Notes: generated from the sequence alone by a model not told the origin. A DNA stretch of 51,856 nt from Gluconobacter sp. P1C6_b (GCF_018811945.1 NZ_JACRVU010000019.1:1-51856), one strand, 5' to 3'; shown: positions 7,075 to 16,783, numbered from the stretch's first letter. Program-made: numbers and translations.

Positions 7075-9405
7075 ATGCCTTCCCGCCATCGCAGAATTTC
7101 CTGCCGACGCCAGCTTCTCCTCACCTCTGCTCTTGTCCTGATGGGCTCTGGAGGTCCCGGGCGCGTATATGCACAGGATACGACGCTCCAGCCCGTGCTC
7201 CCCGACACACAAGAAAAGAAATCTGCCGCCGTCACGGTCCGAACGTCGCCTGTCCTGCAGAATGCTCCCATCGCTCTGGCCCCTGTCCGCGTACAGGGGC
7301 AGACCGGAAAAGGGGATGTCCTCGAGTCCATGAAAATCGACCCTGATGCCGACTACAGCAATGTCGGCAAAGCGCGTGTCTTCACCCAGACGACGACCCT
7401 GAAAACCCTTCAGACCCGCATGATCGACAACATTTCGGACTACAGTCGGCGCGTGGATGCGGCGGTCAATTTCAATTCCAACAATTTCAGCATCAACATG
7501 CGCGGCCTCGACCAGAACCGCATTCTCACCACCATCGACGGCATCCGAACGACCTGGACAGACAACGGTGCCCGTGGTCTGGATGGCGGCGTTTCCGCCT
7601 ATGATTTCAATGCCCTTGGCGGCATCGATGTCGTCAAGAACGCCAATTCCAGCTTCTTCGGAACGGGGGCGCTGGGCGGCGTTCTTGCTCTGCGCACCCT
7701 GAACCCTGAAGATATTCTGAAAGAAAACCGGACATTTGGCGGGTTGTCGAAAGCCACTTATGACGGCTCAAGCGAGAGTGCCTATCTCAACCAGGCTCTG
7801 GCCGCACGTTACGGCAACACCATGATCCTCGTCCAGGGCGGCTACCAGAATGGCAGCGAAACCGGAAACCACGGTGATATTGGTGGAGCAGGGACGACAC
7901 GTTCCAGAAAAGACCCTGCGTCCTACACGCAGGGCAATTTCCTTGGGAAAATCCATCATTACTTCGCAGGCGGCCATCGTGTTACCCTGACAGGGGAAGT
8001 TTTTGACCGCAATTACAATGAAAACACCCTTTCCAGCGTCAACAGCACTTACAGCCGCTATCACACACTGGAAGAGACAAAACGCTCCCGCGTCTCCGCA
8101 GGGTACGACTACAAGGCCGCCAATCCGTTGGCATTCATCAGCGAGGCGCATCTGACCGCCTACTGGCAGAACGTGGACACGATCAACGATACGGCTGCCA
8201 ATCGTCTGACAGCTCCGATCGGCGAGTATGACCGCAACGATATCCTCTCCACCCAGTCCTATGGCGCCGTTGGTTCCATCACATCCAACGTCTTCACCGG
8301 CCCCCTGCATCACGCGATCACGCTGGGAGGCGAGGCCTATCTGACCGATTCAAGCGAATATGCAGCGGGCAAGGATAACTGCACGGCCACGACCTATGCG
8401 TGCTACTTCCTGCACAACAACCAGTCCGACATGCCTGATGTACATGGAACGGACCTTGGTGCCATCGTTCAGGACCGCATCGGCTATGGCGAGCATGAAT
8501 GGCTGCATATTACGCCGGGCTTCCGGTTCGACTGGTATAAACGCAGTCCGAAATATACGCCGAGCTATGTTGCCAATGCGATTTACAGCGGTACACCGCG
8601 CGGGGCGAGCGGATCGCATTATTCACCGAAGATCCTCGTCGAGGCGCGTCTTCTGAAGGACTTCACGGTCTACGCACAATATGCCGAGGCATTCCGTGCC
8701 CCTTCAGCCAATGAAATGTATCTTGCCTATGGCGGGACCGGAACCTATGCGTCCATCGGAAACCAGAACCTGAAGCCCGAAACCAGCAGGGGCTGGGAAG
8801 TCGGTGCCCGTTATGGCAATTCCAAAAAGGGTGCGAGCATTTCCTTCTACGACAATTATTATCACAATTTCATCGACAGCGTGACGGGAACGGCGGAAGA
8901 AGCCGGAATCCTCGGCAACTTTCCCTACGGAGTCTACAAGTACATCAATCGCCAGAGTGTCCGTATTTACGGTGTTGAAGCCCGCGCCAACTGGACCTTT
9001 GCCGATCACTGGGAAGTCTGGACGTCCCTCGCCTATTCAGATGGACGGGATACACAGGAACATGTCCATCTCAACTCCGTCGCCCCTTTCCGTGGGATCG
9101 TTGGGTTCGGGTATGTTACGGATCGCTGGGGAACGAACCTTTCCACAACCTTTGCCGCTGCCCGCAACAAGGTTCAGGATATGTCATCGAACGTCAACAA
9201 GACGCCTGGTTATGCAATATTCGACCTGACAGGCTGGTACTCCCCGAAGTTCTATCGAAACATGCGGCTTCAGGCAGGTATGTATAATATTTTTGACAAG
9301 AAATATTACAGTGCTCTGGATATCCCGGACAACATTACAGTACCGAAAGCGTACTACACCCAGCCGGGCCGCAGCTTCAAGGTAACACTCCTGGCTAATT
9401 TCTGA
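7075..9405 (+). CDS. TonB-dependent heme/hemoglobin receptor
   Basis: A 776-residue outer-membrane receptor. A basic signal peptide (MPSRHRRISCRRQLLLTSAL...) ends near VYAQ, and a TonB-box-like APVRVQG precedes the plug. The barrel carries the two boxes typical of heme receptors, AFRAPSANEMY (near residue 540) and NQNLKPE (near residue 563), corresponding to the FRAP and NPNL motifs. The protein ends KVTLLANF with the C-terminal Phe expected for outer-membrane assembly. AAGGA lies 9 bp before the ATG. It would capture heme or heme-protein and pass it to HmuT. The exact ligand (free heme, hemoglobin or another carrier) cannot be read from sequence. Confidence 0.9.
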   Translation: MPSRHRRISCRRQLLLTSALVLMGSGGPGRVYAQDTTLQPVLPDTQEKKSAAVTVRTSPVLQNAPIALAPVRVQGQTGKGDVLESMKIDPDADYSNVGKARVFTQTTTLKTLQTRMIDNISDYSRRVDAAVNFNSNNFSINMRGLDQNRILTTIDGIRTTWTDNGARGLDGGVSAYDFNALGGIDVVKNANSSFFGTGALGGVLALRTLNPEDILKENRTFGGLSKATYDGSSESAYLNQALAARYGNTMILVQGGYQNGSETGNHGDIGGAGTTRSRKDPASYTQGNFLGKIHHYFAGGHRVTLTGEVFDRNYNENTLSSVNSTYSRYHTLEETKRSRVSAGYDYKAANPLAFISEAHLTAYWQNVDTINDTAANRLTAPIGEYDRNDILSTQSYGAVGSITSNVFTGPLHHAITLGGEAYLTDSSEYAAGKDNCTATTYACYFLHNNQSDMPDVHGTDLGAIVQDRIGYGEHEWLHITPGFRFDWYKRSPKYTPSYVANAIYSGTPRGASGSHYSPKILVEARLLKDFTVYAQYAEAFRAPSANEMYLAYGGTGTYASIGNQNLKPETSRGWEVGARYGNSKKGASISFYDNYYHNFIDSVTGTAEEAGILGNFPYGVYKYINRQSVRIYGVEARANWTFADHWEVWTSLAYSDGRDTQEHVHLNSVAPFRGIVGFGYVTDRWGTNLSTTFAAARNKVQDMSSNVNKTPGYAIFDLTGWYSPKFYRNMRLQAGMYNIFDKKYYSALDIPDNITVPKAYYTQPGRSFKVTLLANF

Positions 9406-9417
9406 CATCACACAGCA

Positions 9418-9487
9418 AAAAGCGGGATTTCTGCGACGGGCAGTGCATGCGACATTAAATCCAGCACTGCCCTGTCGAAATATCCCG
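9418..9487 (-). terminator. Long hairpin terminator between convergent genes
   Basis: GGGCAGTGC (9438-9446) pairs perfectly with GCACTGCCC (9464-9472). The stem extends outward through GCGAC/GTCG and CGGGAT/ATCCCG to 9423-9487. Read on the minus strand it is followed by CTTTTTG, so it fits an intrinsic terminator for the amidase operon. It may also stop plus-strand transcription of the heme receptor. Confidence 0.7.
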
Positions 9488-9489
9488 TT

Positions 9490-10782
9490 TCAGGATGCAC
9501 GTTTGCGCAGAAGCTGTTCCAGCAGTGTGGCAGCCAGAAGAAAGTCGTCCATTTCCATGCTTTCGTCTGGATTATGGCTGCCATTCTCGTTGCGGACAAA
9601 GAGCATCTCAGTCGGAACGCCCTGCCCTGCGAATGTTGCCGCGTCATGTCCCGCACCACTGGCCATGGAAACGACCGCGATACCCATTTCTTCTGCCAGT
9701 TCTTTCACCTGCGTCTGTATCGTCTCATCCATGATAGCGGGCGTGCTCTGGGTACGTGGTCCCAGATCCACGCGGACAGAGAATTCCGTTTCCACCCGCC
9801 GGGCCTGCTCGATGACCCGCGCGTTCATGCGTTCCAGCAGCGCTTCGTCACGTGAACGGATATCGATGACCAGATCAAGTTTCCCCGGAACGGCGGCGAA
9901 ATTGGCCTGTGTCGGGTCCGTCTGGCACACACCGAATGTCAGGGTCATTTCCTCGCCAGCGGCTTCAACCGTTTTCCAGTCTTCATGAAGCGCCATCATC
10001 ATGCTTGCACCTGCCATGACGGCATCCGAGCGGAAACGCCGTGGCGTTGCGCCGGAATGGGCATACTGGCCGTGAATGACTGCGGAGCGATAGCGGGTAC
10101 TGCCACAAATTCCGGTCACGATTCCGACGGGAACATCCGCCTCCAGCAGTACCGGCCCCTGCTCAATGTGGAGTTCCACGAAACAGTCGATTTTTGCCGG
10201 GTTCAGAACGGCAGCCTTCCCACACAGTTCGGGATGTGCACCGCAGGCCAGCATATGGTCGCGCAGTGTCACGCCATCGTCGCTGCGCGGTGTCTCAAGG
10301 GCCTCCACAGGGAGCAGACCAAAAGCCGTGCGACTGCCCAGATAGGACACCGGGAACCAGACGCTTTCTTCCGCACGGGTCACGATCAGCGTCGTATCGC
10401 ACTCAGGCTGGAACGCAGCTCTGGTCCAGGCGCACAGGATCAGAAGCCCTGCAGCAGCTCCTGCAGCACCGTCAAAATTGCCACCGCACGGAACCGTATC
10501 CACATGCGATCCGGTCATGACAACAGGCAGATCACGGTTGCGGCCCGGAAGCGTGATGAACAGGTTCGACGCCCAGTCCCTACGGACTTCCAGGCCGTAC
10601 TCCCTGGCGATGTCTTCGAAGAGGACATGCGCCCGGTTTTCGCCCTCACCGTATGATGGACGGGTCATTCCCAACCCGTCAAAACCGATATCATGCAGGC
10701 GGTCAAACACCCGGTTTGCCAGTTCCGGATCAAGAACAGGGGCTGTAGCAGCCGTATTGAAAGATGTCAGGGAACTGGACAC
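9490..10782 (-). CDS. Zn-dependent hydantoinase/carbamoylase-family amidase
   Basis: A 430-residue M20/M28-type amidohydrolase related to N-carbamoyl-L-amino-acid hydrolase, beta-ureidopropionase and allantoate amidohydrolase. Metal-site motifs are present in order: GSHVDTVPCGGNFDGAAG, TRAEESVWFPVSYLGS, ELHIEQGPVLL and, near the C-terminus, NGSHNPDESM. The lid-domain motif AHSGATPRRFRSDA is also there. The start is GTG 10782 with AAGGAA about 8 bp upstream. It follows the VOC gene by 32 bp and is the last gene of a minus-strand run. Such enzymes cut N-carbamoyl or ureido amide bonds; the substrate here is unknown. Confidence 0.88.
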   Translation of the reverse strand: MSSSLTSFNTAATAPVLDPELANRVFDRLHDIGFDGLGMTRPSYGEGENRAHVLFEDIAREYGLEVRRDWASNLFITLPGRNRDLPVVMTGSHVDTVPCGGNFDGAAGAAAGLLILCAWTRAAFQPECDTTLIVTRAEESVWFPVSYLGSRTAFGLLPVEALETPRSDDGVTLRDHMLACGAHPELCGKAAVLNPAKIDCFVELHIEQGPVLLEADVPVGIVTGICGSTRYRSAVIHGQYAHSGATPRRFRSDAVMAGASMMMALHEDWKTVEAAGEEMTLTFGVCQTDPTQANFAAVPGKLDLVIDIRSRDEALLERMNARVIEQARRVETEFSVRVDLGPRTQSTPAIMDETIQTQVKELAEEMGIAVVSMASGAGHDAATFAGQGVPTEMLFVRNENGSHNPDESMEMDDFLLAATLLEQLLRKRAS

Positions 10783-10814
10783 GGAAATTCCTTTTCGAAC
10801 CGGGTGAAAGAGAC

Positions 10815-11240
10815 TTACTGCTTGGCAAAAAGCTGATTCATGTCAGCAAATGCCTTGAATTCCAGCGCATTGCCTGCAGGGTCGCAGAAAAACATCGTCG
10901 CCTGTTCGCCGGGAAGTCCTTCAAAACGGATCTGCGGCTCCAGTCCGAAAGTGATGCCATGACGACGGACGCGTTCTGCGAGGGCTTTCCAGTCGTCCAT
11001 GTCCAGTACGACGCCAAAATGGGGGATCGGCACGTTGTGCCCGTCCACGGCCCCGCTTCCAGCGTCCCCTTTGCGGCATGCGCCTGGAGCAAGATGGGTC
11101 ACGATCTGATGGCCGTACAGGTCAAAATCAATCCAGCTGTTCGTGCTACGTCCTTCCGGACACCCCAGAACCTCACCATAGAAGATACGAGCGGCAGCAA
11201 GATCGTCTACCGGAAATGCAATATGAAACGGATTAGGCAT
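10815..11240 (-). CDS. VOC-superfamily (glyoxalase/dioxygenase-fold) protein
   Basis: A 141-residue protein made of two beta-alpha-beta-beta-beta units of the vicinal-oxygen-chelate fold. [23 protein letters not shown] opens the first unit and carries a likely metal-ligand His (H6). [18 protein letters not shown] opens the second, and [13 protein letters not shown] carries the terminal Glu ligand. Members include dioxygenases, isomerases and resistance proteins, so the reaction cannot be named. It lies 32 bp upstream of the amidase in the same direction and probably shares its transcript, which suggests a step in the same pathway. Confidence 0.85.
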   Translation of the reverse strand: MPNPFHIAFPVDDLAAARIFYGEVLGCPEGRSTNSWIDFDLYGHQIVTHLAPGACRKGDAGSGAVDGHNVPIPHFGVVLDMDDWKALAERVRRHGITFGLEPQIRFEGLPGEQATMFFCDPAGNALEFKAFADMNQLFAKQ

Positions 11241-11272
11241 TTCTACACCAGAAATTAAGAAGAGATATCAAG

Positions 11273-11298
11273 ATAACATGTCAAATCTGGCATGTTAT
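11273..11298. promoter_or_regulatory. Inverted repeat upstream of the VOC-amidase pair (candidate operator)
   Basis: ATAACATG and CATGTTAT form a perfect 8-bp inverted repeat with a 10-bp spacer, 33 bp upstream of the VOC start, in the 141-bp gap after the CapA-like gene. There is no T-run after it, so an operator is more likely than a terminator. The nearby LysR and IclR regulators are candidates to bind it. Confidence 0.4.
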
Positions 11299-11381
11299 AG
11301 AATGAATATATGCCTTCTGATGAAAGCAAAGGTTATCTTTGCGGACGATCTCTTGAGACTCTCCGCAAAAGCAACGGAATA

Positions 11382-12698
11382 TCAGTCCTGCTTCAGGACA
11401 AGTTTTCCCTTTTCACGCGTGAAGCGGACGCCATAGGGCTCACAGAGGGCCTCGAAGCGAGACAGGATGCTCTCGCCTTCCTCCCCTTCGGCCAGAAAAG
11501 GTAAGCCACGTGTATGGGCGCTCTTGCCAAGCCCAAGCGAAACGGGATGGATCTCCATGGAAAACAGTGTTCCATCCTCCGCGAATTCGCAGACTGGCAG
11601 CAGGGTTTCCCAGAAACGGCGGTCAGCCGGGAAACCCTTCGTGTCATTCAGGGTCCGGGTCTTATAGACCTGATGCGGCGTCACATCCGGGCTGACCTTG
11701 TAGAAAGTATAGGAATCCTCCGGCAGCATATCGACAAGTTCGTTCTGGCCGATGAAATTGCCCAAGCTGTAGAAGATCGGCTTGCCCTTGTAGAGTTCCA
11801 TCCCCTTCAGAAGATGCTGGCCGTGGCAGACCACGATGTCAGCCCCCTGATCGATGGCATCCCGGGCAAAGGCTTCCAGGAATTCTCCGGGTTTTTCCCA
11901 ACTGATGGTTCCATCGGCATCATATCCGACTTCATGGGTATGAACACTGACGATTACCACGTCAGATACAACCCGGGCTTCACGGACCCAGCGCCCGATT
12001 TCCTCCAGATCCCGCGCATTCGGGGCAGTACTGATGCGGGTTTCGCTACCCTCGACAAAGCGGGTCCCGTCCAGCGTCAGCGTCCCCTCCGGAGCGGGAT
12101 AGCCAAAGCCGAGCTTGATCTGCTCCTGCTTGATTTTCTCCAGACCAAGACCGGCAGAAATGTTCTGCAGAACCGAAAGCTCTTCCGGCTTCACCTGATA
12201 CGTTGTGCTGAAATGCAGCGGATTGAGACCGGGACGCCCCTGCATGCTGCGCGTCTGATCGGCGGCTTCCTGTCCCCGTGCAAATGTCGAACAGCACGAC
12301 AGCATCGACACGGTGCCTTTGGGATGACTGAAATAGGCCGGGCGACGCGCTTCCTCGAGGGTCAGTCCCACACCGGAATACAGGATTTCGCGTTTTTTCA
12401 GTTCTTCGATTGCGATGCGAAGACCGGAAATACCGTAATCGAGGCAGTGATTGGTAGCGGCCGCGAACAGGTCAAAACCTGCGGTGCGGAGTTCGTCCAG
12501 GATCCAGGGATGGGCACTGAAATGAGAACCGCCATGATCAAGGGCTGGGTCCCCCTGATAGTCGCTCGGCATGATCTCGAGATTTGTGAAGGACGCATCG
12601 CAGTCCCGGATCATGTCAAACAGCGGGGCGCAGACCGGATCGATATCCGTGTTCAGCCGGCGCAGGACAATGCTGTCACCCGTGAGGCAGACTTTCAT
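11382..12698 (-). CDS. CapA-family (poly-gamma-glutamate-type) metallophosphatase-fold protein
   Basis: A 438-residue CapA-domain protein. Motifs of the calcineurin-like fold are visible: TGDSIVLRR at the N-terminus, FTNLEIM, AATNHCLDYG, VSVHTHEVGYD and CHGQHLLKGMELYKGKPIFYSLGNFIG. There is no signal peptide, unlike capsule-anchoring CapA/PgsA proteins, so a cytoplasmic hydrolase role is possible. ATG 12698 is preferred over a TTG at 12713. It begins about 20 bp after the MFS gene and is probably co-transcribed with it. The name reflects the family only; nothing else for polyglutamate synthesis is present in the window. Confidence 0.8.
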   Translation of the reverse strand: MKVCLTGDSIVLRRLNTDIDPVCAPLFDMIRDCDASFTNLEIMPSDYQGDPALDHGGSHFSAHPWILDELRTAGFDLFAAATNHCLDYGISGLRIAIEELKKREILYSGVGLTLEEARRPAYFSHPKGTVSMLSCCSTFARGQEAADQTRSMQGRPGLNPLHFSTTYQVKPEELSVLQNISAGLGLEKIKQEQIKLGFGYPAPEGTLTLDGTRFVEGSETRISTAPNARDLEEIGRWVREARVVSDVVIVSVHTHEVGYDADGTISWEKPGEFLEAFARDAIDQGADIVVCHGQHLLKGMELYKGKPIFYSLGNFIGQNELVDMLPEDSYTFYKVSPDVTPHQVYKTRTLNDTKGFPADRRFWETLLPVCEFAEDGTLFSMEIHPVSLGLGKSAHTRGLPFLAEGEEGESILSRFEALCEPYGVRFTREKGKLVLKQD

Positions 12699-12719
12699 AT
12701 TCAGGTCTTTCAACTACAG

Positions 12720-14033
12720 TTACAGGATTTCAGAAGGAACAGAGGAACTGACCGGAGCGGTGATCCTGCGCGTCACAGACCACAGGATCACCGCTCCCGC
12801 CGCGACTGTGATGGCCATACACACCATCCCTGCCGACAGGGTCCCTGTGAGGGATGTCAGTTTTCCCACGACCATGGGGCTGATGACGCCCCCCCACAGA
12901 CCAATGGCATTGATCAGCGCAAATCCGCCGGTTGCAGCGCTCCCCTGGAACACATTGGCGGCCATCGCCCAGAACACGACGTAAGACGCGTATATCCCGG
13001 CCGTCGCACCCGCCAGAACAATCATCTTCAGGACGAAAATATCCGGAATGACGGTGGTCATAAGGAAGCACAGGCTGGCCAGAACCGCAGGAGCGTAGCA
13101 GTGAAAGCTCCGCTCTTTCAGCTTGTCCGAGCGGGCGCTCCAATACGCCATGGAAGCGACGGAAACCACGTAAGGGAACGAGGAATACAATCCGACAGCC
13201 ACGGACGAATGGACGCCAGATTCATGGATAATGGACGGCAGCCAGAAATTCAGCATGTACATTCCGGCCATGAGAGCGAAGAAGCCAAGCCCCAGAAAAT
13301 AAATCGCCGGGTCCCGGATGACGGCAGAAAACTCCACATGACGCACATTCTGCCGGACGCTCCATGCCTCAATCGTCTCTCGCTCCTGTGGCGACAGCCA
13401 GGTGGCGTCCTTGGGCGCGGTGGGAAGCACAAAAGCGACAATGACGCCCAGCACGATAGAGGGAAGCCCTTCGAGCAGAAACATCCAGCGCCAGCCCGCC
13501 AGGCCGGCGACCTGGTCGAAATGTGAAAGGATTAGCCCTGAGATCGGGCCGATGATGATCCCAGCGAGCGGTAACGAAAGCTGATGCCAGAAAATGACGG
13601 CCGACATCCGGTTCTCGGGGTACCAGCGGGCCAAGTAGTAGGTGCAGGTTGGGGCAAATCCTGCTTCGAATACGCCGAGCAGAAAACGCAGAACATAAAA
13701 GCTGTCGCGGCTGTGAATGAAACCGGTCGCCGCCGATGTCATGCCCCACAGGACCATGATTCTGGCGAATGTCTTGGGCGCCCCCACCCGAGATGACCAG
13801 AGACTGATCGGAATTTCGAACAGGACCAGACCGACGAAAAAAATCCCGGCTGCAAATCCGAACTGTGCCGCGGTCAGTCCCACATCCTGGGAAATATGAC
13901 TGCGTGCAAATCCCAGATTGGTGCGGTCGATACTGTCCATCAGGTAGATCACAATGATCCACGACATGATCCGCCAGTTCAGGCGATGGTAAAGTCTGGT
14001 CTGTATCTTGTTCATCAATACCGCCTTTCCCAT
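12720..14033 (-). CDS. MFS transporter, anion:cation symporter (phthalate permease-like) type
   Basis: A 437-residue inner-membrane transporter with about twelve helices. The N-terminal stretch IVIYLMDSIDRTNLGFARSHISQDVGLTAAQFGFAAGIFFVGLVLFEIPISL is typical of the ACS family, which takes up organic anions. FLLGVFEAGFAPTCTYYLARWYP is another family hallmark. ATG 14033 has AGGAAG 11 bp upstream and ATG 14015 has AAAGG about 8 bp upstream, so the start is uncertain by six codons. It lies between the TonB receptor and the CapA-like gene in one direction and probably moves the receptor's ligand across the inner membrane. Confidence 0.88.
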   Translation of the reverse strand: MGKAVLMNKIQTRLYHRLNWRIMSWIIVIYLMDSIDRTNLGFARSHISQDVGLTAAQFGFAAGIFFVGLVLFEIPISLWSSRVGAPKTFARIMVLWGMTSAATGFIHSRDSFYVLRFLLGVFEAGFAPTCTYYLARWYPENRMSAVIFWHQLSLPLAGIIIGPISGLILSHFDQVAGLAGWRWMFLLEGLPSIVLGVIVAFVLPTAPKDATWLSPQERETIEAWSVRQNVRHVEFSAVIRDPAIYFLGLGFFALMAGMYMLNFWLPSIIHESGVHSSVAVGLYSSFPYVVSVASMAYWSARSDKLKERSFHCYAPAVLASLCFLMTTVIPDIFVLKMIVLAGATAGIYASYVVFWAMAANVFQGSAATGGFALINAIGLWGGVISPMVVGKLTSLTGTLSAGMVCMAITVAAGAVILWSVTRRITAPVSSSVPSEIL

Positions 14034-14040
14034 GACAAGG

Positions 14041-14096
14041 GATGCTTCCTGCAGAAAAAGCTTCCGATGCCTTGAAGCATCACCGGAATATTCCGG
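14041..14096. other. Inverted repeats between TonB receptor and MFS gene
   Basis: GATGCTTC (14041-14048) pairs with GAAGCATC (14074-14081). Next to it CCGGAATATTCCGG (14083-14096) is a perfect 14-bp palindrome, three bases after the receptor stop. No T-run follows on the minus strand, so this may be an RNA-processing or partial-termination structure that sets different levels of receptor and transporter. Confidence 0.4.
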
Positions 14097-14098
14097 AA

Positions 14099-16459
14099 TC
14101 AGAAATTATAGGAAAAACGTCCACCAACAAATCTTGGCTGTCCGGAAATACCCATGTTGACCGTTGTCGCGAGGGTGCGGCTGACAATGTAGTCACGATT
14201 GAGAATATTTGTGGCATAAGCCGTAACAGCCCAGCGTCCCTTGACCGGCTTAAAGGTCACACTGCCATTCATGAGGAAGTATGCCGGCAGCAGATAGGTT
14301 CCGGTGCCTCGCGGGACAGTATTCTGTGCCCCGCGATATGAATAATCCCCTTGCAGCGTGACGGTATATTTCCGGAAAACGGGTTTCGTCTCATAAGAAA
14401 TACTTCCGTTCAGTGTCAGTTTGGGGATACCCATATCGGCCCCGTTATAGCTATCGGTTATCGACCTGTACTGTCCGGTCTTGGCGTAATAGGCCGTTAC
14501 GGCCTGTACGTTCAGGACCTGGAAGTCATCATAGGTTCCGCGCTGATAACCCACATTCTGCGACAGAGTCAGACCCCGGAAAGGATGGGCGCTGATCGAG
14601 AGTTCCGTTCCGAAAATGTGCGAGCGGGGCACATTGACATACGAACCGACCGTCCCCCAGCCGGGAACCAGAATATACGAGAAATACTGCTGGTCGTGGT
14701 AGGAATCCCAGAACGCCGCGCCATTGATCCGAAGGCGATGATTGAAGAATTCACTCTTGAAGCCGACTTCGTAGGCCATCAGCCATTCAGGTTTGAAGCC
14801 CGCAGCCTGCTGTTCGGTCAGCGTGGTATTGGCTGTAAAGCCGCCCGGCTTCACGCCACGCCGGATATCGGCATATAGCATCGCATTTTGCATCACCTGA
14901 TAGTTGATGCCGACTTTGCCTGAAAACTGGTTTGTCAGAGCCCCGTGATTGGCGAAAACCTGACTATAGGTTTTCGCCAGCGTTACAGGATTGTATCGAT
15001 AGACGGCGTCGTCGAGGAACTGACGGTCATCACTCTGATGCTCCAGACCGAAAATCAGGTGAAGTTTGGGCGTCAGGGCATATTTCAGGTTCACGAACTG
15101 TGAAAAATTCTGCTGGGGCTGCACATGCGTGCTGTCCTGAAAGTAATACTTTCCGGAGCGGTCTGTATAATCGAACCAGTTCTCGCCCGAGGCACGCACG
15201 CGGTTGTAGTACATCCCCGCCACCCATTCGAGACGGTTGTGTAGCGCCATGCCTGAAAGGCGCACTTCCTGCGAGAACACGTTCATGCTTCCCGTCAGGT
15301 AGCTGTCACCGGAACGGTAGGCTTCGGCATCACGATCGATATATTCATGGCGTTGCTGCTGCTGGAACGAGGAGATCGTTGCCAGATGCGCCCAGCCCAG
15401 ATCCCGGTCCGCGTTGAGATTGATACCCCACTGCATATCGTTATAGGACGGCTTGCTGTTGGGAGAGATCCCGAGAATCTTGGCGTACTGGGGATTGAGA
15501 TTCCAGCCCGTTGCATAGATATCCTGATCGCGGGGAAGGATATTGTTGCTGTCGGACAGGACAAAACCGGCCTGCGCTTCCGAAGAATCCTGCGACCAGT
15601 TGGCGGTCAGCTTGATGTTCGTCTTGTCATCGGGCTGCCAGGCCAGCTTCCCGCGCAGCGCGCCCTCATTGGCGCGCCCGATCGACTCACCATTGACCCG
15701 GTTGTAGCGGAAGGCCCCGCCCTGCAACATCTGACCGGCGAGGCGGAACTGGAGCCGGTCCGTGATCGGTGCGGACACGTAGAAGTTCGTCTTGCTGCGC
15801 GCGTAGCTCGCGATATCTTCCGATGCACCGTAATGAAGGGTTTTGGTCGGATCGTTGGTCGTAATCCGCACTTCGCCGCCTGTATCGGCAATGCCATGCT
15901 CGAAGCCGACCGGGCCGGGTTCGACGCCGACAGACGCTACGTCGAACATCTGACCGGAACTCATCGCCGTTATGGTATACGGTACGTCGTCGAAATAGGT
16001 CATGACCGAGGACATGTTGTTCTGGGTATAGTCCTGCATACCGATGCCGCGCAGGTAATAGTCCGGAACGTTCGAGCCGCCTTCAGTCTGGATCGTAAGG
16101 TTCGGTACCAGATTCTGGATGTCCTCGACAGTCGTGACATGATGCGTCACAAGGTCTTCAGCCGTCAGATTGGTGATATTGCCAGCCCGGTGCTGATCGG
16201 CCCCGAAACCGAACGCCCGACGCTTCGTCGTGACGCTGATGACTTCGGGTCGGTCCTGCTTTGCCACCGCATGATGCACAGGTGCGGCATGAACATCTGC
16301 ATGTCGGGGCTGGGTTGCCCGGCGAGCTTTGTCGTTTTTCGAAGTGGCCGCATAGGCCCCTGCCATCGAGAGACATCCCGTACAGACGGACAGCATCAGG
16401 AAGCCGCGGAATGCGTTTCTCATAACAGAACCCTGCCGTTCAGCCCGAACCATAATCAT
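14099..16459 (-). CDS. TonB-dependent receptor of the catabolic cluster
   Basis: A 786-residue outer-membrane receptor. The start at ATG 16459 has AGGAG six bases upstream; ATG 16423 gives a shorter signal peptide (MRNAFRGFLMLSVCTGC...AYA) and is the alternative. A His-rich linker leads to the TonB box PEVISVTTKRR. The plug includes TVEDIQNLVPNLTIQTEGG and YYLRGIGMQDYTQNN, and the barrel ends GGRFSYNF with the expected terminal Phe. It lacks the heme FRAP/NPNL boxes and is not near iron genes. With the MFS transporter and hydrolases next to it, uptake of an organic nutrient is more likely than iron, but that is inference. Confidence 0.87.
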   Translation of the reverse strand: MIMVRAERQGSVMRNAFRGFLMLSVCTGCLSMAGAYAATSKNDKARRATQPRHADVHAAPVHHAVAKQDRPEVISVTTKRRAFGFGADQHRAGNITNLTAEDLVTHHVTTVEDIQNLVPNLTIQTEGGSNVPDYYLRGIGMQDYTQNNMSSVMTYFDDVPYTITAMSSGQMFDVASVGVEPGPVGFEHGIADTGGEVRITTNDPTKTLHYGASEDIASYARSKTNFYVSAPITDRLQFRLAGQMLQGGAFRYNRVNGESIGRANEGALRGKLAWQPDDKTNIKLTANWSQDSSEAQAGFVLSDSNNILPRDQDIYATGWNLNPQYAKILGISPNSKPSYNDMQWGINLNADRDLGWAHLATISSFQQQQRHEYIDRDAEAYRSGDSYLTGSMNVFSQEVRLSGMALHNRLEWVAGMYYNRVRASGENWFDYTDRSGKYYFQDSTHVQPQQNFSQFVNLKYALTPKLHLIFGLEHQSDDRQFLDDAVYRYNPVTLAKTYSQVFANHGALTNQFSGKVGINYQVMQNAMLYADIRRGVKPGGFTANTTLTEQQAAGFKPEWLMAYEVGFKSEFFNHRLRINGAAFWDSYHDQQYFSYILVPGWGTVGSYVNVPRSHIFGTELSISAHPFRGLTLSQNVGYQRGTYDDFQVLNVQAVTAYYAKTGQYRSITDSYNGADMGIPKLTLNGSISYETKPVFRKYTVTLQGDYSYRGAQNTVPRGTGTYLLPAYFLMNGSVTFKPVKGRWAVTAYATNILNRDYIVSRTLATTVNMGISGQPRFVGGRFSYNF

Positions 16460-16783
16460 CCTGAACTCCTGTTCATAAACCGATCATCCCGCAGACCGGC
16501 AAACCTTATGTTTCATATTCAGAACATATTTAGGCTTCAGGACATAGCTGTTCCTGTTTGATTCAAAAGATAATAAAACTATCTTACAGAACGGCCGCCC
16601 TGCGAAAAATCTGCAGTTACTCTAAGATTTTAATGGAAGGATCGCTCCAAGAAGATGAAAAAAACATTTTGTTTCCGATCTTTTGTCAAAAATTAGCGTG
16701 AAATTTTTTGCGGGAATGATCGTTTGTCGCAATATTCCGAATTCGTGCCCAATAGATCCTTGTCCAACGTCAGGAAGGTCATC
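16460..16783. promoter_or_regulatory. Divergent promoter region of the catabolic cluster
   Basis: This 324-bp AT-rich gap separates the TonB receptor (minus) from the AbgB-like amidohydrolase (plus), so it should hold both promoters. AAGATA (16567-16572) and TATCTT (16580-16585) form an inverted repeat with a 7-bp spacer, a shape compatible with a LysR-type site. No gene or RNA was recognised within it. Confidence 0.4.

Noticed and set aside
11514-13526. 670-codon plus-strand open frame
   Set aside because: It spans the CapA-like and MFS genes on the other strand. Its product is Arg/His-rich with no domain, as expected of a high-GC shadow.
15347-16561. 404-codon plus-strand open frame
   Set aside because: It is antisense to the TonB receptor and runs through its promoter. 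It has no motifs and no ribosome site.
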